From: Sporosarcina sp. P34
Lineage (GTDB): Bacteria; Bacillota; Bacilli; Bacillales_A; Planococcaceae
NCBI RefSeq assembly: GCF_002743375.1
Contig: NZ_PDZC01000001.1
Coordinates: 372,001-436,000, forward strand
Direction: 5' to 3'
Length of the DNA stretch: 64,000 nucleotides
Position numbers and translations under genes: made by a program. Under the pieces are notes generated by a model that worked only from the letters and a program-made list of their open reading frames with translations, made no database searches and had not been told where the DNA came from. This document shows positions 28,997-38,377 of the stretch, one piece after another (the first letter of the stretch is position 1; each line of letters begins with the position of its first letter).

Positions 28997-29033
28997 AGAA
29001 AAATGGAATTAGAACAAAAGGAGAGCGGTCAAT

Positions 29034-30227
29034 TTGAGAAAGCAATTAGCGTCCAGAGTAAATACTTTATCACCATCTACAACATTAGCGATTACAGCGA
29101 AGGCAAAAGAAATGAAGGCATCAGGCATCGATGTGATTGGACTCGGAGCTGGCGAACCGGATTATAATACACCTAAGAACATTTTGGATGCAGCATATCA
29201 ATCTATGAAGGATGGCAAGACGAAATATACTCCGGCCGGTGGTCTTCCTCAATTAAAGGATGCCATAATTGACAAATTGAAAAGAGACCAAGGATTGACT
29301 TATACGCGCAATGAAGTATTAGTCGGTATTGGAGCGAAGCATGTGCTTTATACACTTTTCCAAGTGTTGCTTAATAAAGGCGACGAGGTCATCATACCTT
29401 CGCCATTCTGGGTGAGTTATCCTGAACAAGTGAAGCTTGCAGAAGGCACTCCCGTGTTCGTTGAAGGGACAGCAGCTGAGCAGTTCAAAGTATCAGCCCA
29501 ACAAATCCGTGATGCCATCACGGATCAGACAAAAGCGCTCATTATTAATTCACCGGGTAATCCAACAGGTATGATTTACTCAAAAGAAGAACTCACAGCG
29601 ATTGCGGAAGTTTGCCGTGAAAAAGATGTGTGGATCATTTCAGATGAAATTTATGAGAAGCTTGTTTATGATGATAAGGAGCATGTATCGATCGCACAGC
29701 TTTCAGAAGACGCGAAAGATCGTACATTCATTATTAATGGTGTATCGAAATCCCATTCAATGACTGGATGGAGAATAGGATATATCGCGGGGGATGAGGA
29801 AGTAGTAAGCGCAATGACGAATCTCGCTAGCCATTCCACATCCAATCCGACGACGACTTCGCAATACGCAGCAATCGAAGCATATAACGGAACGCAAGAT
29901 ACTGTAGAAGTTATGCGAAAAGATTTCGAGTCCCGCTTGAATCAAGCGTACCCTAAACTTTCTGCTATTCCAGGTTTCCATGTATTGAAGCCACAAGGCG
30001 CATTCTATTTATTGCCGGATGTACAGGAAGCAGTAAAGAAGACGGGCTATGCAAACGTAGATGATTTTGCCCATGCGTTATTGACGGAAGCCAAAGTAGC
30101 TGTCATTCCGGGCACAGGATTCGGTTCTGACACTACGATTCGTCTTTCTTATGCCACGTCAATCGATCTATTGGAAGAAGGAATTGCACGTATCGATCAG
30201 TTTGTACGAGATCATTGGAAAGAGTAA
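29034..30227 (+). CDS. aspB: Aspartate aminotransferase
   Basis: PLP-dependent class I aminotransferase (397 residues) exchanging amino groups between aspartate and 2-oxoglutarate. The PLP lysine is K239 in GVSKSHSMTGWRIGY; NSPGNPTG and SDEIYEKLVYD are present. Starts at TTG 29034 behind AAAGGAGAG. In B. subtilis asnS follows; here dnaD follows directly. Confidence 0.95.
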   Translation: MRKQLASRVNTLSPSTTLAITAKAKEMKASGIDVIGLGAGEPDYNTPKNILDAAYQSMKDGKTKYTPAGGLPQLKDAIIDKLKRDQGLTYTRNEVLVGIGAKHVLYTLFQVLLNKGDEVIIPSPFWVSYPEQVKLAEGTPVFVEGTAAEQFKVSAQQIRDAITDQTKALIINSPGNPTGMIYSKEELTAIAEVCREKDVWIISDEIYEKLVYDDKEHVSIAQLSEDAKDRTFIINGVSKSHSMTGWRIGYIAGDEEVVSAMTNLASHSTSNPTTTSQYAAIEAYNGTQDTVEVMRKDFESRLNQAYPKLSAIPGFHVLKPQGAFYLLPDVQEAVKKTGYANVDDFAHALLTEAKVAVIPGTGFGSDTTIRLSYATSIDLLEEGIARIDQFVRDHWKE

Positions 30228-30271
30228 AACAGAAGCGACTGACAAGTTGCTGATGAGAGGAAGTTTCAAAT

Positions 30272-30979
30272 ATGCAACAAGATGAACGGCTGAAAATTTG
30301 GATGGAGCAGGGAAATGTTTCTATTTCCCAGCTCTTTTTTCAACATTATAAACAATTGTTGATTACGGATACTGACGCCATGGTATTATTGCATTTACTT
30401 GCATTTCAAGGAGTGGGGAACCATTTCCCAACTCCTACTGATATCGCGAATCGTATGCAACTGCAAGAAAAAGAAGTAACGAATTGTCTGCAGCGTATGA
30501 TGCAAAAAGGATTGTTTTCAATTGAGCAAAGTACCGATGAAAATAAAGTGTTGCATGAAAAATTTTCATTTTATCCTCTATGGAAACGATTGATAGAAGA
30601 AGTCGAAAAACAATCGATGAAAACAGAAGAAGAAGTGATCAAGCAGGAAGAGGGAGAAATCTTCTCGCTTTTCGAGCAGGAATTCGGTCGCTTCCTATCT
30701 CCTATGGAATTTGAAACAATTGGAATGTGGATTGACAAAGATGGTCATTCAACGGAAATCATTCGTGCGGCATTAAGAGAAGCAGTCCTTGCACAAAAAA
30801 TGAGTTTACGCTATATCGACCGAATTTTATTTGAATGGAAAAAGAAAAACGTGAAAACGATGCGCGATGTAGAAAAGCAGACAAAAGCATTTCGTCCAAC
30901 AACAGTAGCCACAACACCGCTAGTGCAAACAGCAATTAAAGATGTGCCTTTTTACAATTGGCTTGAAGAACGGGAGTAG
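30272..30979 (+). CDS. dnaD: DNA replication initiation protein DnaD
   Basis: A 235-residue primosome protein that helps load the replicative helicase in Firmicutes. The N-terminal winged-helix domain covers about residues 15-100 (FPTPTDIANRMQLQEKEV). The C-terminal DnaB_2 domain (about 130-195) ends with the DNA-binding YxxxIxxxW motif seen as YIDRILFEW. Immediately followed by nth, an arrangement conserved in Bacillales. Confidence 0.94.
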   Translation: MQQDERLKIWMEQGNVSISQLFFQHYKQLLITDTDAMVLLHLLAFQGVGNHFPTPTDIANRMQLQEKEVTNCLQRMMQKGLFSIEQSTDENKVLHEKFSFYPLWKRLIEEVEKQSMKTEEEVIKQEEGEIFSLFEQEFGRFLSPMEFETIGMWIDKDGHSTEIIRAALREAVLAQKMSLRYIDRILFEWKKKNVKTMRDVEKQTKAFRPTTVATTPLVQTAIKDVPFYNWLEERE

Positions 30980-30988
30980 GTGATAACG

Positions 30989-31636
30989 GTGCTGACAAAA
31001 AAAGAGTGGCATACATGCCTGCAAACGTTTGAAGAGATGTTTCCTGAAGCGCATTGTGAACTCGTTCATGAGAACGCTTTTGAATTGTTGATTGCGACAC
31101 TCTTATCTGCACAATGTACGGACGTATTAGTCAATCGAGTGACGGCAGAATTATTTAAAAAATATAAGACACCAGAAGATTATCTTGCTGTACCTATTGA
31201 GGAATTACAGCAAGATATACGTTCGATTGGTTTATTCCGTAATAAATCAAAAAATATCCAAGCGCTTAGCCTCCGGTTAATAGAAGAGTTCGGTGGGGAA
31301 GTACCTCCTAACCGAGATATCATGATGACGTTACCAGGTGTAGGTAGGAAAACAGCCAATGTCGTCGTGTCGAATGCGTTCGGTGTGCCGGCATTAGCTG
31401 TCGATACACATGTTGAACGTGTAGCGAAAAGGCTAGGTATGAATCGCTGGAAAGACCGACCGATTGATGTTGAAGAAAAAATCATGCGTTGGACACCGAT
31501 GGAACTATGGACACAGACCCATCATCAAGTGATTTTCTTTGGTCGCTATCATTGCAAAGCGCAAAATCCCAACTGTCCAGAATGTCCATTATTGGATTTA
31601 TGCCGCGAAGGACGAAAAAGGATGAAAGCGAAATGA
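30989..31636 (+). CDS. nth: Endonuclease III
   Basis: DNA glycosylase/AP lyase that removes oxidised pyrimidines. The HhH motif LPGVGRKTANVV contains catalytic K121, and D139 lies in VDTHVER. The 4Fe-4S cluster cysteines follow the C-x6-C-x2-C-x5-C pattern in CKAQNPNCPECPLLDLC. I chose the GTG at 30989, preceded by AGGTGA; a GTG at 30980 directly after the dnaD stop is the alternative. 215 residues, family length. Overlaps ypoC by four bases. Confidence 0.95.
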   Translation: MLTKKEWHTCLQTFEEMFPEAHCELVHENAFELLIATLLSAQCTDVLVNRVTAELFKKYKTPEDYLAVPIEELQQDIRSIGLFRNKSKNIQALSLRLIEEFGGEVPPNRDIMMTLPGVGRKTANVVVSNAFGVPALAVDTHVERVAKRLGMNRWKDRPIDVEEKIMRWTPMELWTQTHHQVIFFGRYHCKAQNPNCPECPLLDLCREGRKRMKAK

Positions 31637-31968
31637 CATACGAACAATTAAAGGAAAACGTGAAACAAATACTCGATATATGGCAACAGCAAAAGCCGGA
31701 ATTAGAAGAGGCATATGCCATAAATGATTCACGTAAATTGGAGTTCATACAGCCGGCAATCGATCAGCTGGAATGGTTAATTGGGCAAAGTGAACAATTG
31801 GAGAATCCCCATACAGGTAAAATGCATCACGCACTTGCGCCAAATAATTATGAGGAACGAATCGAGTTCATCAAACTTCAAAAAAGCAGCCATTATGCAT
31901 TAATTCAATTGACTATGCTATATGATGAGATGAAAAAGAAAGCAGCACGATTACGCGTTCAACAATAA
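31633..31968 (+). CDS. ypoC: YpoC-like protein
   Basis: A 111-residue cytoplasmic helical protein in the ypoC position between nth and ponA. The start at ATG 31633 overlaps the nth stop (ATGA) and has AAGGA ten bases upstream. The conserved-looking end (NYEERIEFIKLQKSSHYALI) resembles what I recall of YpoC. Function unknown. The frame is open upstream within nth, but that is a shadow. Confidence 0.75.
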   Translation: MTYEQLKENVKQILDIWQQQKPELEEAYAINDSRKLEFIQPAIDQLEWLIGQSEQLENPHTGKMHHALAPNNYEERIEFIKLQKSSHYALIQLTMLYDEMKKKAARLRVQQ

Positions 31969-31970
31969 AT

Positions 31971-32012
31971 AAAAAGAGCGATTCCACATGTGAAGTGTGG
32001 AATCGCTCTTTT
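31971..32012. terminator. Bidirectional terminator between ypoC and ponA
   Basis: A long perfect stem (AAAGAGCGATTCCACA with TGTGGAATCGCTCTTT) flanked by A-run and T-run serves both converging operons. Confidence 0.94.
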
Positions 32013-34739
32013 TTAATTGGCGGAGGCATCGGATGATGTATCGCCCGCATCGTTAGGTTTTTGTCCTTGTCCTTGTCCTTGCCCTTGCCCTGGATTGCCC
32101 TGGTTGCCTGGGTTCCCTTGGTTTCCTTGTCCTTGGTTGGACTGACCTTGACCCTGATTTTGATCTGTATTTTGGTCTAGGTTATTCTGATCGTTAGGTG
32201 AGTTATTGTCATCTTGATCGTTCGAGCCATCTGGATTCGATTGGTTCGGATTTTCATTATTGGCATCATTGTTGTTACCTGAGTCGTTGTCTGATGGATC
32301 ATCTCCAGTATTGTTTTGATCATCATGATTGTCATCAGGCTCAACGATAGGTTCATCTTCAATGACCGGTTCATCAGCGCCTTTTATTGAAAGGGAAGCT
32401 GTAGCCGAACCGCTCGTATAACCGCCCATAGTGGCACTGACATAGAATGTGTAGCTTTTACCGTATTCCACACCAGAGTAAGTGGTCTGTTTATCGGAAG
32501 TCGTCGTGATACTTTGTGCACCACCGCCATCAATAGAAACACTGACGTTGAATGTAGGACTTCCAAGACTGCTGTATTTATTCGGTACATCATAATTCCA
32601 TTGTAATTGAATCGTATTGGAATTCGCATCGAATTGTGCAGTTAATCCATCGGGACTTGGAATGGAAATCTTTTCAGGAACCGATGCTTTTTTTGGTAAT
32701 GTTCCTCTGACAAATAATTCATTACTGATGAGATTACGTGAGACGAATGAACTAGCAAGCATAATAGGGTCGCTGCCTTTGACGATTGCGGCTTCTTCGA
32801 CTGAGTCCGGTTGAACGAACGTACCCGGGTCTTTTGCGATACTGCTCATGACATCTCTAAATAGATTCTGCGGTACGTAACGTCCGTGATCATAGGTTTT
32901 AATCGGTGAGAAATCGCCATAACCGCCCCATGTAGAAATGGTGTACTCCGTTGTATAGCCCGTGAACCACGTGTCGGGTACAAAGTGACTTTCCATATTA
33001 TCTTTTTTCATTTTTTCAGCAGAATAATTTGTTGTACCTGTCTTTCCGGCAATATCCATATTTCCGATGTTTGCTCGCGTTCCAGTTGCTCCATACTCGG
33101 TTAAGACATCACGCAATACATCCGTAATCATATAAGCAGTAGAATCTTTCATTGCGGTTACGGGGTCAGGTCGTAAATTCTTTTCTGTCTTCCCGTCACG
33201 CAATATAAGCTTATTTACAGTATGGGGTTTGGTATAAATACCGCCATTACCGAAAGCGGCATATGCGCCTGCCATTTGAACTGTAGAGAACTCATCTCCA
33301 CCCCCAAGTGCGTTGGATGAATCTATACTTTTATACGTAAATCCAAGTTTATTAGCAAAGGCTTCTGCTTTCTTTGGTCCTACTTTTTCAAATGTCTGGA
33401 CAGCGGGTATGTTTCTCGACCAGTACAATGCCTGCCGCATAGTCAATGTACCAAGGAATTTACCATCAGCGTTACCGATGGCTACACCTGAACCTTTATA
33501 GCTGTAAGGTTCATCTACTACCTTTTGACCTGTAGACCAATCGAGTTCTTCAATTGCTGGACCATACGATAAAATCGGCTTAATACTAGAACCTGGTGCA
33601 CGTTTGACTTCAGCAAAATTCAAGTTGCGCCCCGAATAATTCCGTCCGCCGCCAATCGCTACAATGGCACTTGTTTTCGTATCCAGCACGGTCATGCCGG
33701 CTTGCATTTCATCTGATTCATAATAGCTTGAATTATTGATTGCGGCTTCTACTGTTTCTTGTACTTTTGGATCTAAAGCAGTTTGTACGGTGACGCCTTC
33801 AGATAAAAGATCGGTAAATCCAGCTGCCTCGATTTCATCCAGTACCGCATCTACATAAGCTGGGTATTTACCGAACACTTCACGATCTTCTTCTGCTAAT
33901 AGAGTAGAAGTGACTGGTACCTTCTTTGCTTCATTCATTTCCGATGTCGTAATTTTGCCGTGACGCTCCATAAGTGTTAGGACTATATTTCGGCGCTTTT
34001 CTGCACGTTCCGGATGTTTAAATGGATTATAGCCGTTTGGAGATTGTGGCATCCCGGCTAACATGGCCATTTCAGGTAAGTCCAGTTCGCTTACTTTTTT
34101 TCCGTAGAAGTAATTTGCGCCTGTACCGATGCCGTAGCGTGTACCTGACATGAGAATTTTATTGAAGTACATCTCGAAGATTTCTTCTTTTGTATATTCT
34201 TTTTCTAGTTTGTGGGCAAGCCAAGCTTCCTGTGCTTTACGCTTCAATGTTTTTTCATTCTGCAGAAACGAGTTTTTGATGACTTGCTGTGTCAATGTCG
34301 AAGCACCTTGTGATCCAAATCCACTACGGAAGTTCGCGACTACGGCTCCTCCAAGACGATAAAAATCGATCCCACCATGCTTAAAGAAACGAATGTCTTC
34401 CGTGGCTAGAATGGCATCTTTCAGTTTTTCAGGAATTTCATCGTACGGTACGAAATCCCTTTTTTCTGCACCGAACTTCATGAACACATCGCCGTCTTTT
34501 GTCAAGAAGTTAGAGGTGAGGGGATCTTTCAACAGTTCTTCATCTAATTCCGGAGCTGTACTTGCATAATAAGCAAATAATGAAGCTCCACCAACTAGCA
34601 CCAGAAGGAAAAGTGCTGCAATACCTAGGAGGATTTTCTTCCATAATTGATCTGGAAGCTTTTTCTGTGGCCGCTTTGGTTGCTCCGTCACGTGTTTCTG
34701 TCTTCTTGCCGTTCTCGAGTTTATATTATCACTCATCAT
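32013..34739 (-). CDS. ponA: Penicillin-binding protein 1A (class A)
   Basis: Bifunctional peptidoglycan synthase, 908 residues. A cytoplasmic tail and one membrane helix (about 34-58) precede the GT51 glycosyltransferase domain (catalytic E114 in ATEDIRFF). The transpeptidase has S384-x-x-K387, SRN 441-443 and KTGT 566-569. A fibronectin type III-like domain follows (about 695-790), then a tail of about 115 residues rich in Asp, Asn, Gly and Gln with GNQGNPGNQG-type repeats. The second ATG (34736) is equally well placed after AGGA. The pair recU-ponA on one strand is conserved in Firmicutes. Confidence 0.96.
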   Translation of the reverse strand: MMSDNINSRTARRQKHVTEQPKRPQKKLPDQLWKKILLGIAALFLLVLVGGASLFAYYASTAPELDEELLKDPLTSNFLTKDGDVFMKFGAEKRDFVPYDEIPEKLKDAILATEDIRFFKHGGIDFYRLGGAVVANFRSGFGSQGASTLTQQVIKNSFLQNEKTLKRKAQEAWLAHKLEKEYTKEEIFEMYFNKILMSGTRYGIGTGANYFYGKKVSELDLPEMAMLAGMPQSPNGYNPFKHPERAEKRRNIVLTLMERHGKITTSEMNEAKKVPVTSTLLAEEDREVFGKYPAYVDAVLDEIEAAGFTDLLSEGVTVQTALDPKVQETVEAAINNSSYYESDEMQAGMTVLDTKTSAIVAIGGGRNYSGRNLNFAEVKRAPGSSIKPILSYGPAIEELDWSTGQKVVDEPYSYKGSGVAIGNADGKFLGTLTMRQALYWSRNIPAVQTFEKVGPKKAEAFANKLGFTYKSIDSSNALGGGDEFSTVQMAGAYAAFGNGGIYTKPHTVNKLILRDGKTEKNLRPDPVTAMKDSTAYMITDVLRDVLTEYGATGTRANIGNMDIAGKTGTTNYSAEKMKKDNMESHFVPDTWFTGYTTEYTISTWGGYGDFSPIKTYDHGRYVPQNLFRDVMSSIAKDPGTFVQPDSVEEAAIVKGSDPIMLASSFVSRNLISNELFVRGTLPKKASVPEKISIPSPDGLTAQFDANSNTIQLQWNYDVPNKYSSLGSPTFNVSVSIDGGGAQSITTTSDKQTTYSGVEYGKSYTFYVSATMGGYTSGSATASLSIKGADEPVIEDEPIVEPDDNHDDQNNTGDDPSDNDSGNNNDANNENPNQSNPDGSNDQDDNNSPNDQNNLDQNTDQNQGQGQSNQGQGNQGNPGNQGNPGQGQGQGQGQKPNDAGDTSSDASAN

Positions 34740-34760
34740 ATTTCCTGCCTTTCGCTTTCA

Positions 34761-35372
34761 TTAATCTTTCTTGCGCTCGATCCAATCCGCCACGGCTTGT
34801 ATGTAATCAAGCCGCGGATGAAAACCGGTGTTGATTTCGATAGATCGTTCCTCTATTTCAGATAATGTAATAGATTTTCTTCCGCCATCTTCCATGCGTT
34901 GCCACAAAGGATAAAATTCCTCGAATGGTAATAAGAAATATCGATCCAACAATGTAAAATTGACAATAAAAAAAGCGAGTCCGGATTGGTCGATTACTTG
35001 CTTCATATGCTGCACTTGATGTAAATGAATGTTTTGCAGTGGCAAAGAAGTTTTATTTTTCGTTTCCTTTGCTTCAAAATCCACATACAATCCATTCCAA
35101 ACACCATTATAGTCAGTTGTCGAAGGAGTACGGAAATACGCTTCTGTTATCACTGCAGCACTTCTTGCAGGATAGCGGACATTGACGATTTGTATGGGGA
35201 CCGGCTTTTTATGGATGACGGCTAGACCATGCGCCAGATAGTATTCATTTGTGTCGTTCAGTTCGTCTTCTAATGATTTACCCCGATTACTGAAAGAGTA
35301 GTCATAGGTTTTCTTTTTCGCAGAAGATGCAGTAGGATTGAACTTTTTTCCGTTTGGATAACGTATCGCCAA
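34761..35372 (-). CDS. recU: Holliday junction resolvase RecU
   Basis: Structure-specific nuclease that resolves recombination intermediates and helps chromosome segregation. The 203-residue protein has IRYPNGKKFNPT at the N-terminus and the nuclease motif DYNGVWNGLYVDFEAKETKN. I take a TTG start (complement of 35370-35372), five bases after GAGGTGG; the frame opens at GTG 35381, which lies inside that ribosome site. Co-transcribed with ponA 21 bases downstream. Confidence 0.94.
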   Translation of the reverse strand: MAIRYPNGKKFNPTASSAKKKTYDYSFSNRGKSLEDELNDTNEYYLAHGLAVIHKKPVPIQIVNVRYPARSAAVITEAYFRTPSTTDYNGVWNGLYVDFEAKETKNKTSLPLQNIHLHQVQHMKQVIDQSGLAFFIVNFTLLDRYFLLPFEEFYPLWQRMEDGGRKSITLSEIEERSIEINTGFHPRLDYIQAVADWIERKKD

Positions 35373-35570
35373 TGTGACCACCTCGTACTCTACATCATAT
35401 CATACCGACTATTAGACGAGTTACCAAAAAGAAAGTTTCCATCGAATTGAAAGTAGTCGAATTGGTGACAGCTTGGAATGTTTGTTCGTAGAAAGTGGAG
35501 CTGTAGTGGAATATCTGATAAAATGAAAGAAAGTATGTTTTATATTGGATCTTAAAGGAGTTATATATAA

Positions 35571-35948
35571 ATGAGCAAGATGGAAGACACGAAGTTATTG
35601 CTAACTATTTGTGACGAATGCGAACAGCGGTTTTATCATATGAGAGAAACAGATCGTGAACCAGATTTTTTTGTAGAAGTGAAGCCGTATGCTGATAGTA
35701 GCCACCAGGCAATTGCACGGTGGGCCGAAGAGATGAAAGTGTGGATACAGAAAGAAAAGCCGCGCTATGTACATGAAGTGCAAGTGGATTCATTGAAAGA
35801 CTCGATGACTCAATTCGTTGTACAGTCTTTCTATAAAGCGACTGGAAAAAAGCGTTTTATTCTTTCTATCCGTGCAGCACGCTATACATTGCAAACGGTT
35901 TTGGACGCAATGAACGCGGAGCGAGGAGAGGACCAGATGAATGAATAA
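35571..35948 (+). CDS. yppE: DUF1798 family protein (YppE)
   Basis: A 125-residue helical protein recognised as YppE by KPRYVHEVQVDSLKD and the pattern ARWAEE, similar to the B. subtilis protein I recall. Function unknown. AAGGAG precedes the start. It overlaps mrfA by eight bases, implying co-translation with the DNA-repair helicase; in B. subtilis the yppE and yprA loci are close to each other too. Confidence 0.85.
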   Translation: MSKMEDTKLLLTICDECEQRFYHMRETDREPDFFVEVKPYADSSHQAIARWAEEMKVWIQKEKPRYVHEVQVDSLKDSMTQFVVQSFYKATGKKRFILSIRAARYTLQTVLDAMNAERGEDQMNE

Positions 35949-38205
35949 ACAAAGTATACCGGAAACAATTAAGGAGCTATTCGCTGACTCACGCTTTGGA
36001 CCGAATATTGCGTACATCGAAACGCTAAAAGAGCAAGAGGCCATCTTAGCGGAGTTTCCTCCTACGTTGCACTCGTCGATTCGTAAAGCGTTAGCAACGA
36101 AAGGGATCACACAGTTATACAGTCACCAGCGCCAAGCATTTGACAAAGTGCGTGAAGGACACTCGATTACCGCCATTACTCCGACTGCCTCGGGGAAATC
36201 ACTATGCTATCATTTGCCGGTATTGCAGTCGATTTTGGATGATCCATCTTCACGGGCATTGTATTTATTCCCAACTAAAGCATTGGCTCAAGATCAGCTA
36301 GCAGATTTGCATGAGTTGATTGAAGCAAGTGGCGAAACGATTTTAAGTCACACCTATGACGGAGATACAGCACCTGGCTTGCGAACCAAAGTTAGAAAAT
36401 CGGGACATATTATTTTGACGAACCCGGATATGCTTCACTCAGCCATATTGCCTCACCATACAAAATGGATATCATTGTTCGAGAACTTGAAATATATCGT
36501 GGTAGATGAACTTCATACGTATAAAGGTGTATTCGGTAGCCATGTGGCGCATGTATTAAGAAGATTACAGCGCATTTGCCGATTTTATGGCAGTGATCCA
36601 ATTTTTATTTGTACATCCGCAACGATTTCAAATGCCAAAGAATTGGCAGATAATCTGACGAATAAAGATATGGCGCTGATCGATCAAAACGGGGCACCAC
36701 GCGGCAAAAAACATTTCGTTTTTTATAACCCGCCAATTGTCCACGATGTCTTTGGCATACGGAGAAGTGCAGTGCTTGAAGTCCGTGATCTCGGCGCATT
36801 TCTTTATCAAAAACATATTCAGACAATCATTTTTGCGCGAAGTCGAGTACGCGTAGAAATGCTCGTGACGTATATGAAAGAACTAACAAAGAAAAAGTTA
36901 TTCGATAAGACGGTAATGGGTTATCGTGGCGGTTATTTGCCTTCAGAACGTAGAACGATCGAAAGTGGTTTGAAAAATGGTGATATTCGCACCGTAGTCA
37001 GTACAAATGCCTTGGAACTCGGTATTGATATCGGCCAATTACAAGCATGTATTATGACAGGTTACCCGGGAAATATTGCCAGTGCGTTGCAACAAGCGGG
37101 TCGTGCGGGAAGACGTCAAGAAGATGCGCTAATTATTTATGTTGCGCAATCGATGCCGCTCGATCAATATATTATTCAACATCCGCAATACTTACTTGGA
37201 CGGCAGCCGGAAGAAATCCATATTCATCCGGACAATATGCTGATACTGATGGATCATTTAAAATGTGCTTCATTTGAACTGCCATTTAGCTCTACGGAGA
37301 CGTATGGTGAATTTGAAGTACAGGAATTATTAGCGTTTTTGCAAAGTGAAGGCGTCTTGTTACAAACATCGGATAAATGGCATTGGATGACCGATCGTTT
37401 TCCCGCTGGAGAAATCAGTTTGCGTTCCGCATCACAAGAAAACGTCATCATCATTGACCAGTCGTTTCCAAAAGAGACTCGAGTCATTGGAGAAATGGAC
37501 CGGTTCAGTGCCATGACGTTATTGCATGAAGAAGCGATTTATTTACATCAAGGAACGCAGTATCAAGTAGAGAAACTGGATTGGGAAGAAAAGAAAGCTT
37601 ACGTTACAGTCGTCGATGTCGATTATTTCACCGATGCAAATCTAGCGGTAGAATTAAAAGTCATCAGTGAAGACAAGCGGATGAACGACGGGGAGCGTAT
37701 ACTAGCGTACGGGGACTTAGCAGTACTCGCCATTCCAACAATTTTTAAGAAGATTAAATTTGATACACATGACAATATTGGTTCAGGTCCGATCTCGTTG
37801 CCTGCAGAAGAAATGCATACGTCAGGTACGTGGTTAACGTTTGATGTTCCCGAAGACTGGGAGAAATCCGACTTAACCGACGCGATGACAGCTGCAGCAT
37901 ATGTGATTCAATCGTTGGTACCGCTATTCATCAAATGTGATCGAAATGATATTCATGTCGTACCACAAGTGAAGGCGATTCACATGGAGCAACCAACCTT
38001 CTTTATTTACGACAGTTATCCAGGTGGAATTGGTTTAAGTGAAAATATTTATAGTCGTTGGAAAGAATTGTTGATGCTTGCAGCGGATCATGTGGCAGAG
38101 TGCCGTTGTGAATACGGCTGTCCCGTTTGTATTGGAGCGCAAGAAGCAGGACAAAAGAATAACAAACACCGTGCACATAGCTTGCTAGCAGAGTTGGCGA
38201 AGTGA
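35941..38205 (+). CDS. mrfA: Mitomycin-repair DNA helicase MrfA (YprA)
   Basis: A 754-residue SF2 helicase. Walker A is PTASGKSLCYHL, motif II DELH in VVDELHTYKG, and motif VI QQAGRAGRRQ. The C-terminal DUF1998 region holds a zinc-binding cysteine group (CRCEYGCPVC). B. subtilis MrfA acts with the exonuclease MrfB in a UvrABC-independent excision pathway for mitomycin C damage. There the two genes are adjacent; here mrfB is 4.2 kb downstream. Confidence 0.93.
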   Translation: MNKQSIPETIKELFADSRFGPNIAYIETLKEQEAILAEFPPTLHSSIRKALATKGITQLYSHQRQAFDKVREGHSITAITPTASGKSLCYHLPVLQSILDDPSSRALYLFPTKALAQDQLADLHELIEASGETILSHTYDGDTAPGLRTKVRKSGHIILTNPDMLHSAILPHHTKWISLFENLKYIVVDELHTYKGVFGSHVAHVLRRLQRICRFYGSDPIFICTSATISNAKELADNLTNKDMALIDQNGAPRGKKHFVFYNPPIVHDVFGIRRSAVLEVRDLGAFLYQKHIQTIIFARSRVRVEMLVTYMKELTKKKLFDKTVMGYRGGYLPSERRTIESGLKNGDIRTVVSTNALELGIDIGQLQACIMTGYPGNIASALQQAGRAGRRQEDALIIYVAQSMPLDQYIIQHPQYLLGRQPEEIHIHPDNMLILMDHLKCASFELPFSSTETYGEFEVQELLAFLQSEGVLLQTSDKWHWMTDRFPAGEISLRSASQENVIIIDQSFPKETRVIGEMDRFSAMTLLHEEAIYLHQGTQYQVEKLDWEEKKAYVTVVDVDYFTDANLAVELKVISEDKRMNDGERILAYGDLAVLAIPTIFKKIKFDTHDNIGSGPISLPAEEMHTSGTWLTFDVPEDWEKSDLTDAMTAAAYVIQSLVPLFIKCDRNDIHVVPQVKAIHMEQPTFFIYDSYPGGIGLSENIYSRWKELLMLAADHVAECRCEYGCPVCIGAQEAGQKNNKHRAHSLLAELAK

Positions 38206-38209
38206 GTAG

Positions 38210-38248
38210 AAAGAGAGTTGAAGCGAATAGCTTTGACTCTCTTTTTTT
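38210..38248 (+). terminator. Rho-independent terminator of yppE-mrfA
   Basis: AAAGAGAGT and ACTCTCTTT pair, with AGC/GCT inside, followed by a T-run. Confidence 0.9.
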
Positions 38249-38377
38249 ATAGACAAAAAGCAAGATAGATCCATTTAAAAACCCAAAAAAACATCGCCCC
38301 TCTATCTAAACGGCAGTGTATTCTGATAATATGGATATGTATAACTGTCAGACTACTAAAACGAGGAGGGGAAACAG

